Assembly (NCBI RefSeq): GCF_003863365.1
Contig: NZ_RQXT01000007.1
Span: 1-64,000 of the forward strand
DNA length: 64,000 bases
Origin: Mesorhizobium tamadayense
Lineage (GTDB): Bacteria; Pseudomonadota; Alphaproteobacteria; Rhizobiales; Rhizobiaceae
Direction: 5' to 3'
The position numbers and the translations under genes are program-made. Positions within the stretch are counted from its first letter, which is position 1. Each line of letters begins with the position of its first letter. Positions 44,057 to 52,607 of the stretch are shown piece after piece. The notes below the pieces were generated by a model that saw nothing but the letters and a program-made list of their open reading frames with translations, ran no database searches and was not told where the DNA came from.

Positions 44057-44803
44057 TCAGACGCCGTAGCGTTCCGTGCGGATGATCCGTGCCGGGACGC
44101 CGGCGCCGATCAGAGCTTCGGCGGCCGCCGAGACGAACGCGTTCGAGCCGCAGACAAAGGCGAGCCGCGGTGCTTTCGGCAGCCGCTCCATCGCCTGCAC
44201 CATCATGTGGGCATCGACGCGCCGGGAATAGTCGGCCGGGCGCCGGGCCTGCTCGCGCGTCAGTGTCAGCACCAATTCGAAGCCGTCGCGGCGATCGTCG
44301 AGGTCGATCAACTCGTCGCGGAAGATGACCTCGTCCCAGACCCGCGCCGAGAACACCAGCGTGACCGGCGTAGCCGATTTCTGCAAGGTGCGGTGGCGCA
44401 CCATCGCCATCAGCGGCACGACGCCGGAGCCGCCCCCAACCAGGAGGATCGGCGGGCCGTCGCTGACCTGCCAGATGAAATGGCCGCCGAGCGGTCCGCG
44501 CAATTCGATCTCGTCGCCGACCTCCGCCACATCGTGAAAGAAGGGCGAAACCTCACCGTCGTCGAGCCGCTCGATCGCCAGCTCTATGCCGGCGCCTGCC
44601 TCCGGCGCCGAGGCGATGGAATAGGAACGGCGCGCCTGATAGCCGTCCGGCGCCGTCAGCCTGACGTCGACATGCTGCCCCGGCAGATGGGCGAACGGGC
44701 GCGACGGCTGGAACCAGAAGCTGGTGACGCGCGGCGTTCGCTTTTCGATACGGGCGATCGTGGCCGTCTGCCAAGGCGACTGCGACAGTGGTTCGGCGCT
44801 CAT
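44057..44803 (-). CDS. FAD/NAD(P)-binding flavoreductase (ferredoxin reductase-like)
   Basis: A 248-residue ferredoxin-NADP reductase-like flavoprotein without a ferredoxin domain. FAD-binding barrel: GQHVDVRLTAPDGYQARRSYSIASAP (RxYS motif); pyridine nucleotide domain: PPILLVGGGSGVVPLMAMVRH, with ...FVCGSNAFVSAAAEALI near the end. The ATG at 44803 overlaps the stop of the sulfite-oxidase-like gene, so the two are coupled. It is likely the electron partner of that molybdoenzyme or its physiological reductant. Reaction and substrate are unknown. Confidence 0.9.
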   Translation of the reverse strand: MSAEPLSQSPWQTATIARIEKRTPRVTSFWFQPSRPFAHLPGQHVDVRLTAPDGYQARRSYSIASAPEAGAGIELAIERLDDGEVSPFFHDVAEVGDEIELRGPLGGHFIWQVSDGPPILLVGGGSGVVPLMAMVRHRTLQKSATPVTLVFSARVWDEVIFRDELIDLDDRRDGFELVLTLTREQARRPADYSRRVDAHMMVQAMERLPKAPRLAFVCGSNAFVSAAAEALIGAGVPARIIRTERYGV

Positions 44804-45411
44804 GGGTCGCCCGAATAGCGCTGCTCGCGCCATGGGTCGCCATACATGTGATAACCGCGCAGTTCCCAGAAGCCCGGCTCGTCGCGTTCGGTGAACTGCA
44901 GCCCGTTCACCCATTTGGCCGATTTCCAGAAATAGAGATGCGGCACCAAGAGCCGCGCCGGCCCGCCATGGTCGGGAGCGATCGGCTTGCCCTCATAAAG
45001 CAGCGCCACCATCGCCTTACCGGTGACGAGGTCCTTGGTCGGCACGTTGGTGGAATAGCCGTCGAAGGAATGCGCCAGCGTGTGGGCCGTCGGCGGTTCG
45101 ATGCCGGCATCGGCGAGGATGTCGTCGATCAGCACGCCCTGCCAGGGCGTGTTGAACTTGGTCCATGCCGTCACGCAATGGATGTCGCGGGTCATCTTGC
45201 TGTGCGGCAGGGCGTTCAATTCGGCCCAGTTCCATTTCTTGACCGGTCGCGGCCCGTGCTTGAGCGTGAAGGACCAGTCCTCGGTGCGCACGCGCGGCGT
45301 CGGCCCGGCTGAGAGGACCGGAAAACCCTGTTCCAGATACTGCCCCGGCGGAATGCGCTCGTCGGTGTCCGAAGGAGGACGCCGTCCGGAGGAAAAGCCG
45401 CGGGTGACCAT
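44800..45411 (-). CDS. Sulfite-oxidase-like molybdoenzyme
   Basis: A 203-residue single-domain protein of the sulfite oxidase/YedY molybdopterin fold. The Mo-coordinating Cys is in TRDIHCVTAWTKFN; HSFDGYSTNVPTKDL and APDHGGPARLLVPHLYFWKSAKWV bind the cofactor. There is no signal peptide and no haem or dimerisation domain, so unlike MsrP it appears cytoplasmic. AGGAGG lies eight bases before the ATG at 45411. It is translationally coupled to the flavoreductase, suggesting a two-component NAD(P)H-dependent reductase in place of MsrPQ. The 167 bp up to htrA hold nothing recognised. Confidence 0.9.
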   Translation of the reverse strand: MVTRGFSSGRRPPSDTDERIPPGQYLEQGFPVLSAGPTPRVRTEDWSFTLKHGPRPVKKWNWAELNALPHSKMTRDIHCVTAWTKFNTPWQGVLIDDILADAGIEPPTAHTLAHSFDGYSTNVPTKDLVTGKAMVALLYEGKPIAPDHGGPARLLVPHLYFWKSAKWVNGLQFTERDEPGFWELRGYHMYGDPWREQRYSGDP

Positions 45412-45578
45412 AGAGAGACCTCCTGCACCAGAATATCCAGGCAGTGTTCTCGAAGATGTCGGTACGGACAACAGGAATCTCGGAACGACCTGCCGGCCAG
45501 ATATTGGTTTTGACGCAATACGGACGGAAAAGCGCTGGGCACTTTTCCTGGAATTGCCGGCAGGTCGCTATGAGTTTG

Positions 45579-47123
45579 TCAGCCGGCGGCGAAAGGCACG
45601 GCGACAAAGATCTGAGTGTCGGCACGGTCGACAAGCAGCAGCACCGACTTCTTGCCGGACTTGGCGGCTTCGGCGATCGCCTGGTTAGCCTGTCTGGCGT
45701 TCTTCACCGGCGTCTGGTCGACGGCGACGATGACGTCGCCCGGCTGGAGGCCGGCGGCGGAGGCCGCTTTGTCCGGATTGACTTGCTCAATCACGGCCCC
45801 GCGCTGGTTGTTGGCAAGGTTGAGCTGCTCGCGGATGTCGGGGGTGATGTCGGTCAGCCCGAGACCGAGCGACGGCGCGCCCAGGCCCTGTCCGGCCGAC
45901 GGCTTGCCGCCTTCGCCGTTGGAGGCGGTCTGCCCGTCCTCGTTGTTGCGGCCGACATCGGCGGAGATCTCAATCGTCTTGCCCTTGCGCCAGACCTTGA
46001 GCGTCTCCTTGGCGCCCGGTGAGACGTCGGCGACAGCGCGCGACAGATCCTTGGGGTCCTTTATCTCCTGGCCTGCGAAGCCAGTGATCACATCGCCGGT
46101 CTCGATGCCGGCCTTGGCCGCGGGCGACCCTTCGGTGACCGCCGCCACCAGCGCGCCGCCCGGATGATCGAGGCCTATAGCGCTGGCGACATCCGGTGTG
46201 ACCGGCTGGATCTGAACGCCGAGATAGCCGTATTCGATATTGCCGCCCTTTATCAGCTTGGCGACAACCTTCTCAGCCTGGTTCGACGGGATGGCGAAGC
46301 CGACACCGACGCTGCCGCCGTTGGGCGAATAGATCGCAGTGTCGATGCCGATGACATTGCCGTTAACGTCGACCAGCGGACCGCCTGAATTGCCGTGGTT
46401 GATCGGCGCGTCGATCTGGATGAAGTCGTCGAACGGCCCGCTGTGCAGGTCGCGGCCGCGCGCCGAGACGATGCCGGCGGTGACCGTGGTACCGATGCCG
46501 AACGGATTGCCGATCGCCAGCACCTGGTCGCCGGTCATCAACTTGTCGGAATCGCCCCATTTGACGGTCGGCAGCGGCTTGCTCGCCTTGACCTTGAGCA
46601 CCGCCAGATCGTGCTTGGCGTCATGGGCGACGAGCTTGGCGGGAAGCTCGGTGCCGTCGTCGAGTGTCACTTTGATCGAGGTCGCGCCGTCAATGACGTG
46701 ATTGTTGGTGACGATGGTGCCGTCTGCGCCGACGATGAAGCCGGAGCCGAGCGCCTCCTGCCGCGGCGACTGCTGCGGCGGCGTCTTGGGCATCGGGATG
46801 CCCTGGTCGCCGAAGAATTGCTGGAAATACTGATCGAAGGGCGAATTGCCGCCGAAGGGTGAGGCTCCGCTCATGGTGTCGGCCTGGCCCTTCGTGACGG
46901 TCGTGATCGTGACGACTGCCGGCTTTGTGGTGGCAACGATCGGCGCGAATGAGCCGTTAGGCGCCGTGATGCCGGCGACGGGAGTCTGGGTTGTCGCAGC
47001 CACAGTGGTCAAGCCGACATTGCCTCCATTTTGCGCAAAGGAGACGACGACGGGGGTAAAAATCAGCGCAGCGCCCAGCAGGGCCGCGACGCGATGTCTG
47101 CGAAGAATGCTTGATGGTGACAT
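45579..47123 (-). CDS. degP: Do-family periplasmic serine protease (HtrA/DegP)
   Basis: A 514-residue periplasmic protease/chaperone. A signal segment (RVAALLGAALIFTPVVVSFA) is followed by the trypsin-like domain with H142 (NNHVID), D172 (KHDLAVL) and S246 (HGNSGGPLVD), then two PDZ domains (about 300-380 and 420-510; VTEGSPAAKAGIETGDVITGF and VNPDKAASAAGLQPGDVIVAV). Between them lies a charged, Gly-rich linker. The LA loop around 85-125 is Gln/Pro-rich. Envelope stress protection is the expected role. The 190-bp region upstream has a GCCATGCATGGC palindrome at 47219-47230 but no clear stress promoter. Confidence 0.95.
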   Translation of the reverse strand: MSPSSILRRHRVAALLGAALIFTPVVVSFAQNGGNVGLTTVAATTQTPVAGITAPNGSFAPIVATTKPAVVTITTVTKGQADTMSGASPFGGNSPFDQYFQQFFGDQGIPMPKTPPQQSPRQEALGSGFIVGADGTIVTNNHVIDGATSIKVTLDDGTELPAKLVAHDAKHDLAVLKVKASKPLPTVKWGDSDKLMTGDQVLAIGNPFGIGTTVTAGIVSARGRDLHSGPFDDFIQIDAPINHGNSGGPLVDVNGNVIGIDTAIYSPNGGSVGVGFAIPSNQAEKVVAKLIKGGNIEYGYLGVQIQPVTPDVASAIGLDHPGGALVAAVTEGSPAAKAGIETGDVITGFAGQEIKDPKDLSRAVADVSPGAKETLKVWRKGKTIEISADVGRNNEDGQTASNGEGGKPSAGQGLGAPSLGLGLTDITPDIREQLNLANNQRGAVIEQVNPDKAASAAGLQPGDVIVAVDQTPVKNARQANQAIAEAAKSGKKSVLLLVDRADTQIFVAVPFAAG

Positions 47124-47313
47124 GGTCGTTTCTGTCCGGGCGAGAGTTGATCCTGCGCCGCGGGCATTTTTTCGAACGAATCGCCCGTCGGCGTGTCGGC
47201 GGCCGGATTGCCTGCCTCGCCATGCATGGCAGCCGGCCGGATCGACAATGAAGCATTTAGGGCGGGGAATGGGCCGATTTAGGGGTTTTGGGTCGACCTT
47301 ACGAAGATTTAAT

Positions 47314-48060
47314 TCAGAGAGCGCTTACGTACCGCTCCCTCCGGCGCAGATAGGCGGACGCTATCTCGCGCATGCGCACGGCGTCGAAACTCGGGCCATG
47401 GCCGCCATGGCCGATGCGTATCGGCAGGTCGAGCAGGCGCTGCATGGTGCGGCAATAGGCAGCACGGTCCGAATCCGGCAGATCGTCGATCAGCATGCCG
47501 TCATAGATGGTGTCGCCGGCGAAGAACAGGCCGTCGGTCTCGTCGAAAAGCGCGATCGAATCCGGCGAATGTCCCGGCAGATGCAGCACACGGAATTTCC
47601 GGTCGCCGAGATCGACGACATCGCCTTCATCGAGCGCACGGGTCAGCGGCGCCGACAGGATCCGATAGTCGGCCGCCTTCCAGCCCGGCGCCGGCAACTT
47701 GGACACAGCGCCATCGAGATTGTGGAACATGTAGGCGTAGGTGACGGCATCATCCATGCCGTCGAACTGCGCCGCGCTTATCCTGGATCCCATCCTGAGC
47801 GGGAACTCGTGCAACGAGCCGACATGGTCGAGATGGATATGGGTGGCGACGACGATAAGCGGCTTGCCGGCCGGCGTGTCGATCTCGGGCGCCAGCGGAC
47901 AAATGCCCATGCCGGTGTCGACCAGAAGATCGGCATCACGGCCCTTGAGATGCCAGATGTTGGCGCGCACGAAATCATGCACGAAAGGCTCGGTCAGCAT
48001 CGTCGTCCTGGGATCGGCAACGGCCTTGCCGAACCAGTCGCCGACAACGAGGTCGCCCAT
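47314..48060 (-). CDS. Metallo-beta-lactamase-fold hydrolase
   Basis: A 248-residue MBL-fold enzyme. The metal-binding HxHxDH motif is THIHLDH near residue 90, LLVDTGMGI precedes it, and LHLPGHSPDSIALFD and FFAGDTIYDG supply the later His and Asp ligands. The group includes thioesterases and lactonases; the substrate is unknown. Its ATG shares a base with the stop of the phosphofructokinase gene (TGATG), so the two are one transcript and probably translationally coupled. Confidence 0.87.
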   Translation of the reverse strand: MGDLVVGDWFGKAVADPRTTMLTEPFVHDFVRANIWHLKGRDADLLVDTGMGICPLAPEIDTPAGKPLIVVATHIHLDHVGSLHEFPLRMGSRISAAQFDGMDDAVTYAYMFHNLDGAVSKLPAPGWKAADYRILSAPLTRALDEGDVVDLGDRKFRVLHLPGHSPDSIALFDETDGLFFAGDTIYDGMLIDDLPDSDRAAYCRTMQRLLDLPIRIGHGGHGPSFDAVRMREIASAYLRRRERYVSAL

Positions 48061-49226
48061 CAGACGAAAGGCTTTCCGACCTTGTATTTTTCCGGCACCA
48101 GCCGCTTCAGATAGGCCATGCCTGCTTCCGAAAGCTGGTTGACATCCGGCTTCATGAAATTGTCGGGCATGTGGCGCGTCTTGCCTGCGACCGCCTTCAG
48201 CGGCACCTTCTTCAGCACGGTCTTTGCGCCGTCATACTGCAGCGCCACCGAGCCGCCGCCCTCATCGGCAACGGCAGCCGCGAAGGCACCGGCATCGAAG
48301 GCTTCTTGAGCGTCGACGGCGCTGATCGCGCCGACATAGCCGCGCGGCATGTAGCCTAAAGCATCGACGCGCGCCCGCTTGCCAGGCAGGCCCTCGGCGA
48401 GCGCGCGTTCGAGCGCTGCCGGCAGGTCGCTGCCCGACAATTTGACGTTGCCATGCTGGTCGCGTTCGAGCTTTTCCGGCGGCACCAGGCTTTCGACCAG
48501 CGCCCTGCCGTCGGCGGTGCTGACGCCTTCCGAAACGGCGACGATGCAGCGCTTGTGGCGGTCGAGCGTCTTGCGCACATCGTCGATGAAACGCTCGGCG
48601 GAAAAGGCGCGCTCCGGCACGTAGACCAGATGCGGACCGCTGTCCGGATCGAGTTGCCAGGCTGCGGCCGCGGCGGTGAGGAAGCCGGCATGCCGGCCCA
48701 TGACGATGCCGACATAGATGCCGGGCAGCGCGCGGAAATCCAGATCGACGGACAGGAAGGCGCCGGCGACGAACTCGGCCGCCGAAATGAAGCCCGGCGT
48801 GTGATCGTTCTCCTCGAGGTCGTTGTCGATGGTCTTCGGCGCATGCACGAAAGCCATCGCGCCGCCCGCGGCATCGGTCAGGATCTGCTGGGTGCCCGAA
48901 GTGTCGTTGCCGCCGATATAGATGAAGGCGTCGGCGCCGGCCTTCTTCAGGCCGTTGAGGATCACCTCGCAATAGGCGGCGTCAGGCTTGTCGCGGGTCG
49001 AGCCGAGGGCGGCGCTCGGCGTGCCAGCGATCAGCCGCAGCCGATCTTCCGGGATGGCGGAGAGGTCGACATAGTTGCCGTCGCGGATGCCGCGCACGCC
49101 ATGGATGGAGCCGAGCACCTTGGCGCCGGGATGGCGTTTGCGGATCTCCAGCGTGGCGCCGACGACCGTCTGGTTGATGACGGCGGTCGGGCCGCCGCCC
49201 TGCGCGATGACGAAAGTTCCGGCCAT
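48060..49226 (-). CDS. pfp: PPi-type phosphofructokinase
   Basis: A 388-residue phosphofructokinase. GGND at 105-108 and PKTIDND at 130-136 mark the diphosphate-dependent branch: the Asp after Asn replaces the Gly of ATP enzymes and the Lys replaces their Gly, which block the ATP pocket. MGRHAGFLTAAAA binds fructose-6-phosphate. The usual PPi motif is GGDD; here the third position is Asn, so a variation should be noted. Many rhizobia lack an ATP-type enzyme and use Entner-Doudoroff, which gives a reversible Pfp a role in gluconeogenesis or sedoheptulose metabolism. Donor assigned from motifs only. Confidence 0.9.
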   Translation of the reverse strand: MAGTFVIAQGGGPTAVINQTVVGATLEIRKRHPGAKVLGSIHGVRGIRDGNYVDLSAIPEDRLRLIAGTPSAALGSTRDKPDAAYCEVILNGLKKAGADAFIYIGGNDTSGTQQILTDAAGGAMAFVHAPKTIDNDLEENDHTPGFISAAEFVAGAFLSVDLDFRALPGIYVGIVMGRHAGFLTAAAAAWQLDPDSGPHLVYVPERAFSAERFIDDVRKTLDRHKRCIVAVSEGVSTADGRALVESLVPPEKLERDQHGNVKLSGSDLPAALERALAEGLPGKRARVDALGYMPRGYVGAISAVDAQEAFDAGAFAAAVADEGGGSVALQYDGAKTVLKKVPLKAVAGKTRHMPDNFMKPDVNQLSEAGMAYLKRLVPEKYKVGKPFV

Positions 49227-49301
49227 GTTCTTTCTCTCCCAAGGCGAAGGTTTTCAGGGCACCTTCGCCTGTCTTGCGGCATCGCGCAACGGAAGAGTCG
49301 T

Positions 49302-49350
49302 GAGCATGATCCCGAAAAGTGGGAACCGGTTTTCGGGAAAGATCATGCTC
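49302..49350. repeat. 49-bp GATC palindrome
   Basis: Perfect 10-bp arms GAGCATGATC and GATCATGCTC enclose CCCGAAAA and TTTTCGGG. Sequences of this pattern are dispersed in Rhizobiales genomes. A second copy of the same length is at 61809-61857, a shorter relative at 15182-15220. Confidence 0.88.
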
Positions 49351-49392
49351 AAATTTGAAGACAGGCCGGCCGCGTGGGCCGCCCGAAAAGGA

Positions 49393-50223
49393 TCAGACGA
49401 CGACGACCGGGTTCTTCTTCGAGACGCGGCTGTAGAGGTCGATGATGTCCTGGTTGATCAGCCGCACGCAGCCTGACGACATCGCCTGGCCGATGCTCCA
49501 CCATTCGGGCGAGCCGTGGATGCGGTAACCGGTGTCCTTGCCGTTCTGATAGATGTAGAGCGCGCGGGCGCCGAGCGGATTGGTGAGGCCGCCGGGCTGG
49601 CCGCCCTGCCATTTCACCAGCTCCGGCTTGCGCTGGACCATTTCCGGCGGCGGCGTCCAGACCGGCCATTCGCGGCCACACTGGATGTTGGCGCGGCCCG
49701 ACCAGCGGAACCCGTCCTTGCCTATGCCGACGCCGTAACGGATGGCGTCGCCGCCCGGCTGAACCAGATAGAGCATGCGTTCCTGCAGATGGACGACGAT
49801 GGTGCCGGGCGCCTCGCCGGTCTTGTCGACGACGATCTGGCGGCGGAATTCCGGCTTGACCTTCTGCCAGGGCACGGCAGGCACCTGGAAGTCGCCATCG
49901 GCGAGGGACGCATACATCACGTCCGGGCCGGTGATGTTCTTGTCGACGCTGATGGCCGGGCGAATCGGGTGGACGGAACCCGTCACCGTGTCGTCGAGCT
50001 GCAATTGCGGCAGATCGAGCGTGTCGGTTGTGCTGCAACCGGCCATGCCGAACAGCGCCATGGCGCCCATGCCGGAAAGCATGGCGCGGCGGGAGAGCGG
50101 AATTTCGGTTTCGGCAGTTTCGCCGTTCGAAGGCGGCGTCAGACTTTGCGGCAACTCGCGCATACACCAAACCCTACGCTGTCGGCGGGAAGCACGGTCC
50201 GGCCGGATGGCGGGCATTTTCAT
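49393..50223 (-). CDS. L,D-transpeptidase (YkuD), lipoprotein-like
   Basis: A 276-residue ErfK/YbiS/YcfS/YnhG-type L,D-transpeptidase, which forms 3-3 peptidoglycan cross-links or attaches proteins to the wall. The catalytic motif HGSPEWWSIGQAMSSGCVRL (residues ~230-250) contains the nucleophilic Cys. The N-terminus has a Tat-like SRRAMLSGMGAMALFGMAGC ending in a lipobox-like Cys, suggesting a lipoprotein exported in folded form. Start is uncertain: ATG 50223 gives a long leader before SRR, and ATG 50163 is an alternative. Confidence 0.9.
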   Translation of the reverse strand: MKMPAIRPDRASRRQRRVWCMRELPQSLTPPSNGETAETEIPLSRRAMLSGMGAMALFGMAGCSTTDTLDLPQLQLDDTVTGSVHPIRPAISVDKNITGPDVMYASLADGDFQVPAVPWQKVKPEFRRQIVVDKTGEAPGTIVVHLQERMLYLVQPGGDAIRYGVGIGKDGFRWSGRANIQCGREWPVWTPPPEMVQRKPELVKWQGGQPGGLTNPLGARALYIYQNGKDTGYRIHGSPEWWSIGQAMSSGCVRLINQDIIDLYSRVSKKNPVVVV

Positions 50224-50280
50224 CAATCATGGTTGAAAAAACGTGAAAGCTCGGGAGCTCGACTTAACCCTGTTGCCTTG

Positions 50281-50370
50281 CCGGAAGCGCTAGGGCCGGA
50301 AGTGCCAGGACCGGAAGTGCCATGACCGGAAGTGCCAGGGCCGGAAGTGCCAGGGCCGGAAGTGCCGGGC
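50281..50370. repeat. Six tandem 15-bp units (CCGGAAGTGCCAGGG)
   Basis: Units at 50281, 50296, 50311, 50326, 50341 and 50356; the 4th and 5th are identical and the rest differ at one to three positions. A 15-bp period keeps a reading frame. It lies between the L,D-transpeptidase and lysE, 91 bases before the lysE start. Confidence 0.93.
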
Positions 50371-50460
50371 AAACCGGCGCCGAAGATTTTCTCCACGACC
50401 TCTTTACAATCGCGACGACCCCAGGATTTATCCTGTTCTTTGCGCTCAAGGAGTGAGGAA

Positions 50461-51084
50461 ATGTCCTTCGAGAACTGGGCTGCGTTTGCCGCCGCCTCCA
50501 CCATCCTTCTCATCATCCCGGGCCCGACGATCCTCTTGGTCGTCTCCTACGCGCTGGGCCAGGGCTGGCGCACGGCGCTGCCGATGGCGGTCGGCGTCGC
50601 GCTCGGCGACTTCACCGCCATGACGCTGTCGATGCTCGGCATCGGCGCGCTGCTCGCGGCCTCGGCCACGGTGTTCACGGTGCTCAAGGTGATCGGCGCC
50701 GGCTATCTGGTCTATCTCGGCATAAAGCTGTTTCGCGCCGGCGGCACGCTGAAGGCCGAGCCGCGCACCGACGCGGTATCGGCGGCAAGGATGATGGCGC
50801 ATGCCTGGCTGGTCACCGCGCTCAACCCGAAGAGCATCACCTTCTTCGTCGCCTTCCTGCCCCAGTTCCTCGACCGGCACGCCGACTTCTGGACGCAGAT
50901 GCTGATCTTCGAAGCGACCTTCCTGGCGCTCGCCTTCACCAACGCCTTCGGCTATGCGCTGATCGCTTCACGAGCGCGCGCCATCGTGCGCAACCCGAAG
51001 GCGATCCGCATCTTCAACCGCACCGGCGGGACGTTGCTGGTCGGCGCCGGCATCGCCACCGTGGCGATGCGTTCGGGGAATTAG
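50461..51084 (+). CDS. LysE/RhtB-family exporter
   Basis: A 207-residue inner-membrane exporter of the LysE superfamily (amino acids, homoserine lactones or similar). Five or six hydrophobic segments are visible; the N-terminal IIPGPTILLVVSYALGQG carries the family PGP motif. A further conserved block is AWLVTALNPKSITFFVAFLPQF at about 120-140. AGGAGTGAGG lies before the ATG. Frame extends upstream into the tandem repeats but without start evidence. The exported compound cannot be deduced. Confidence 0.92.
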   Translation: MSFENWAAFAAASTILLIIPGPTILLVVSYALGQGWRTALPMAVGVALGDFTAMTLSMLGIGALLAASATVFTVLKVIGAGYLVYLGIKLFRAGGTLKAEPRTDAVSAARMMAHAWLVTALNPKSITFFVAFLPQFLDRHADFWTQMLIFEATFLALAFTNAFGYALIASRARAIVRNPKAIRIFNRTGGTLLVGAGIATVAMRSGN

Positions 51085-51199
51085 CAATGTCTGCCAACGT
51101 GGCTTGGTGAGACTGCGTCTTCTTCGGTTGGCGAGCTCGCTGTCGATGCTTTAGGATCGGCTCCGAACAGCCGATTTCGCGATCGTCGAAGGACATTCA

Positions 51200-52525
51200 A
51201 TGGCGCTGAGGGACGCATTCGGCCTGACTTACTCGGGCGCGACCGAAGCCGGGTTTTCGTCCTACGCCAGAGCCCTCCGTGAGCTGCAGTGCTTCATCGG
51301 CGACCCGGTCGGCTCTATCGATCGGGCAATCACCGACGAGCCCGGCTTCGTGATGGCGCATGTGTTCAAGGGCTATCTGCACGGCCTGGCCACCGAGCGC
51401 GAAGCGACGGCGGTCGCGCAATCATGCCATGCGGCGGCGCTGCCGCTCGCCGGCACCACGCGCGAACGGGCGCATGTCGCGGCGCTTGGCCATCTTGCCG
51501 AGGGACGCTGGCACGAGGCCGCCCGCATCCTCGAGGATATCGCGATCGACGATCCTCTCGACGCGCTGGCGCTGCAGGTGGGACACCAGATCGATTTCTT
51601 CACCGGCAATGCCCGCATGCTGCGCGACCGCATCGGCCGGGCGCTGCCGGCCTGGCAAAAGGGCATGCCGGGCTACCACGCCATCCTCGGCATGCAGGCC
51701 TTCGGGCTGGAGGAAATGGGCGACTATGCACGCGCCGAACGTTTCGGCCGGCAGGCGACCGCGATCGAGCCGCGCGACGGCTGGGCGCAGCACGCGGTCG
51801 CGCATGTCATGGAAATGCAGAGCCGGCAAAAGGACGGCATCGCCTGGATGCGCGCCAACCCGGAGGCGTGGACCAAGGACAGCTTCCTTAAGATTCACAA
51901 TTGGTGGCACCTGGCGCTGTTCCACTACGACCTCGGCGAGACGGACGAGGTGCTCAAGCTCTATGACGGGCCGATCTACGGCGACCGCTCGACGCTGGCG
52001 CTCAACATGGTCGATGCCTCAGCGATCCTGTGGCGTCTGCATCTCGGCGGCGTCGATGTCGGCGACCGCTGGGCCGCACTTGCCGCGAACTGGCTGCCGA
52101 AGGCCGCCGCCGGCAATTATGCCTTCAACGATGCGCATGCGATGATGGCCTTTGTCGGCGCCGGGCTGGAGGGGCCGGCGCAGACCTTGCTCGACGCGCA
52201 ACGCGAGGCGATGCATGGCCATGACGACAACGCCGCCTTCACGCGCGACGTCGGCCACCCGCTGACGTTTGCCATCAAAGCGTTCGGTGAAGGCAACTAC
52301 ACCGAGGCCGTGCGCCTGATCCGGTCGATCCGCCCGATCGCGCACCGTTTCGGCGGCAGCCATGCGCAGCGCGATGTCATCGACCTGACGCTGATCGAGG
52401 CCGCGCTCCGCGCCGGTGTTCGCGCACTGGCGCGGGCGTTGACCGCCGAGCGCCAGCTGGCGCGGCCGGAGAGCCCGCTATCGGCGCTGTTCTCGCGACG
52501 CGCGGCCGATTTGTCGGAGAATTGA
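51200..52525 (+). CDS. TTC38-like tetratricopeptide repeat protein
   Basis: A 441-residue soluble helical protein of the TTC38 type, a family conserved from bacteria to animals with unknown function. Repeat-like helices are recognisable at RAHVAALGHLAEGRWHEAARILEDI and MQAFGLEEMGDYARAERFGRQATAIEP, and the conserved block WAQHAVAHVMEMQSRQKDGIAWM precedes a highly characteristic WWHLALFHYDLGETDEVLKLYD. No signal, membrane segment or catalytic motif is visible. It stands alone between lysE and xylB. Confidence 0.85.
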   Translation: MALRDAFGLTYSGATEAGFSSYARALRELQCFIGDPVGSIDRAITDEPGFVMAHVFKGYLHGLATEREATAVAQSCHAAALPLAGTTRERAHVAALGHLAEGRWHEAARILEDIAIDDPLDALALQVGHQIDFFTGNARMLRDRIGRALPAWQKGMPGYHAILGMQAFGLEEMGDYARAERFGRQATAIEPRDGWAQHAVAHVMEMQSRQKDGIAWMRANPEAWTKDSFLKIHNWWHLALFHYDLGETDEVLKLYDGPIYGDRSTLALNMVDASAILWRLHLGGVDVGDRWAALAANWLPKAAAGNYAFNDAHAMMAFVGAGLEGPAQTLLDAQREAMHGHDDNAAFTRDVGHPLTFAIKAFGEGNYTEAVRLIRSIRPIAHRFGGSHAQRDVIDLTLIEAALRAGVRALARALTAERQLARPESPLSALFSRRAADLSEN

Positions 52526-52564
52526 CCCGAGGCGGATCTTGTCATAAGAACAGGCCAAGCCAGA

Positions 52565-52585
52565 TTTTTTCGAGATCCGAAAAAA
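52565..52585. promoter_or_regulatory. Candidate xyl operator
   Basis: TTTTTTCG and CGAAAAAA are perfect 8-base complements separated by AGATC, just 22 bases before the xylB start. The TTTCG...CGAAA ends recur at 54661-54683 before xylA, suggesting the same repressor. Confidence 0.5.
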
Positions 52586-52607
52586 TTAATGGCAATGGGA
52601 GGAAATC

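Noticed and set aside
43780..44085. 101-codon plus-strand frame
   Set aside because: Composition is atypical for coding, no ribosome site, overlaps the flavoreductase end and a palindrome.
50281..50370. Possible CRISPR array
   Set aside because: 15-bp units directly adjoining each other, no spacers, no cas genes.
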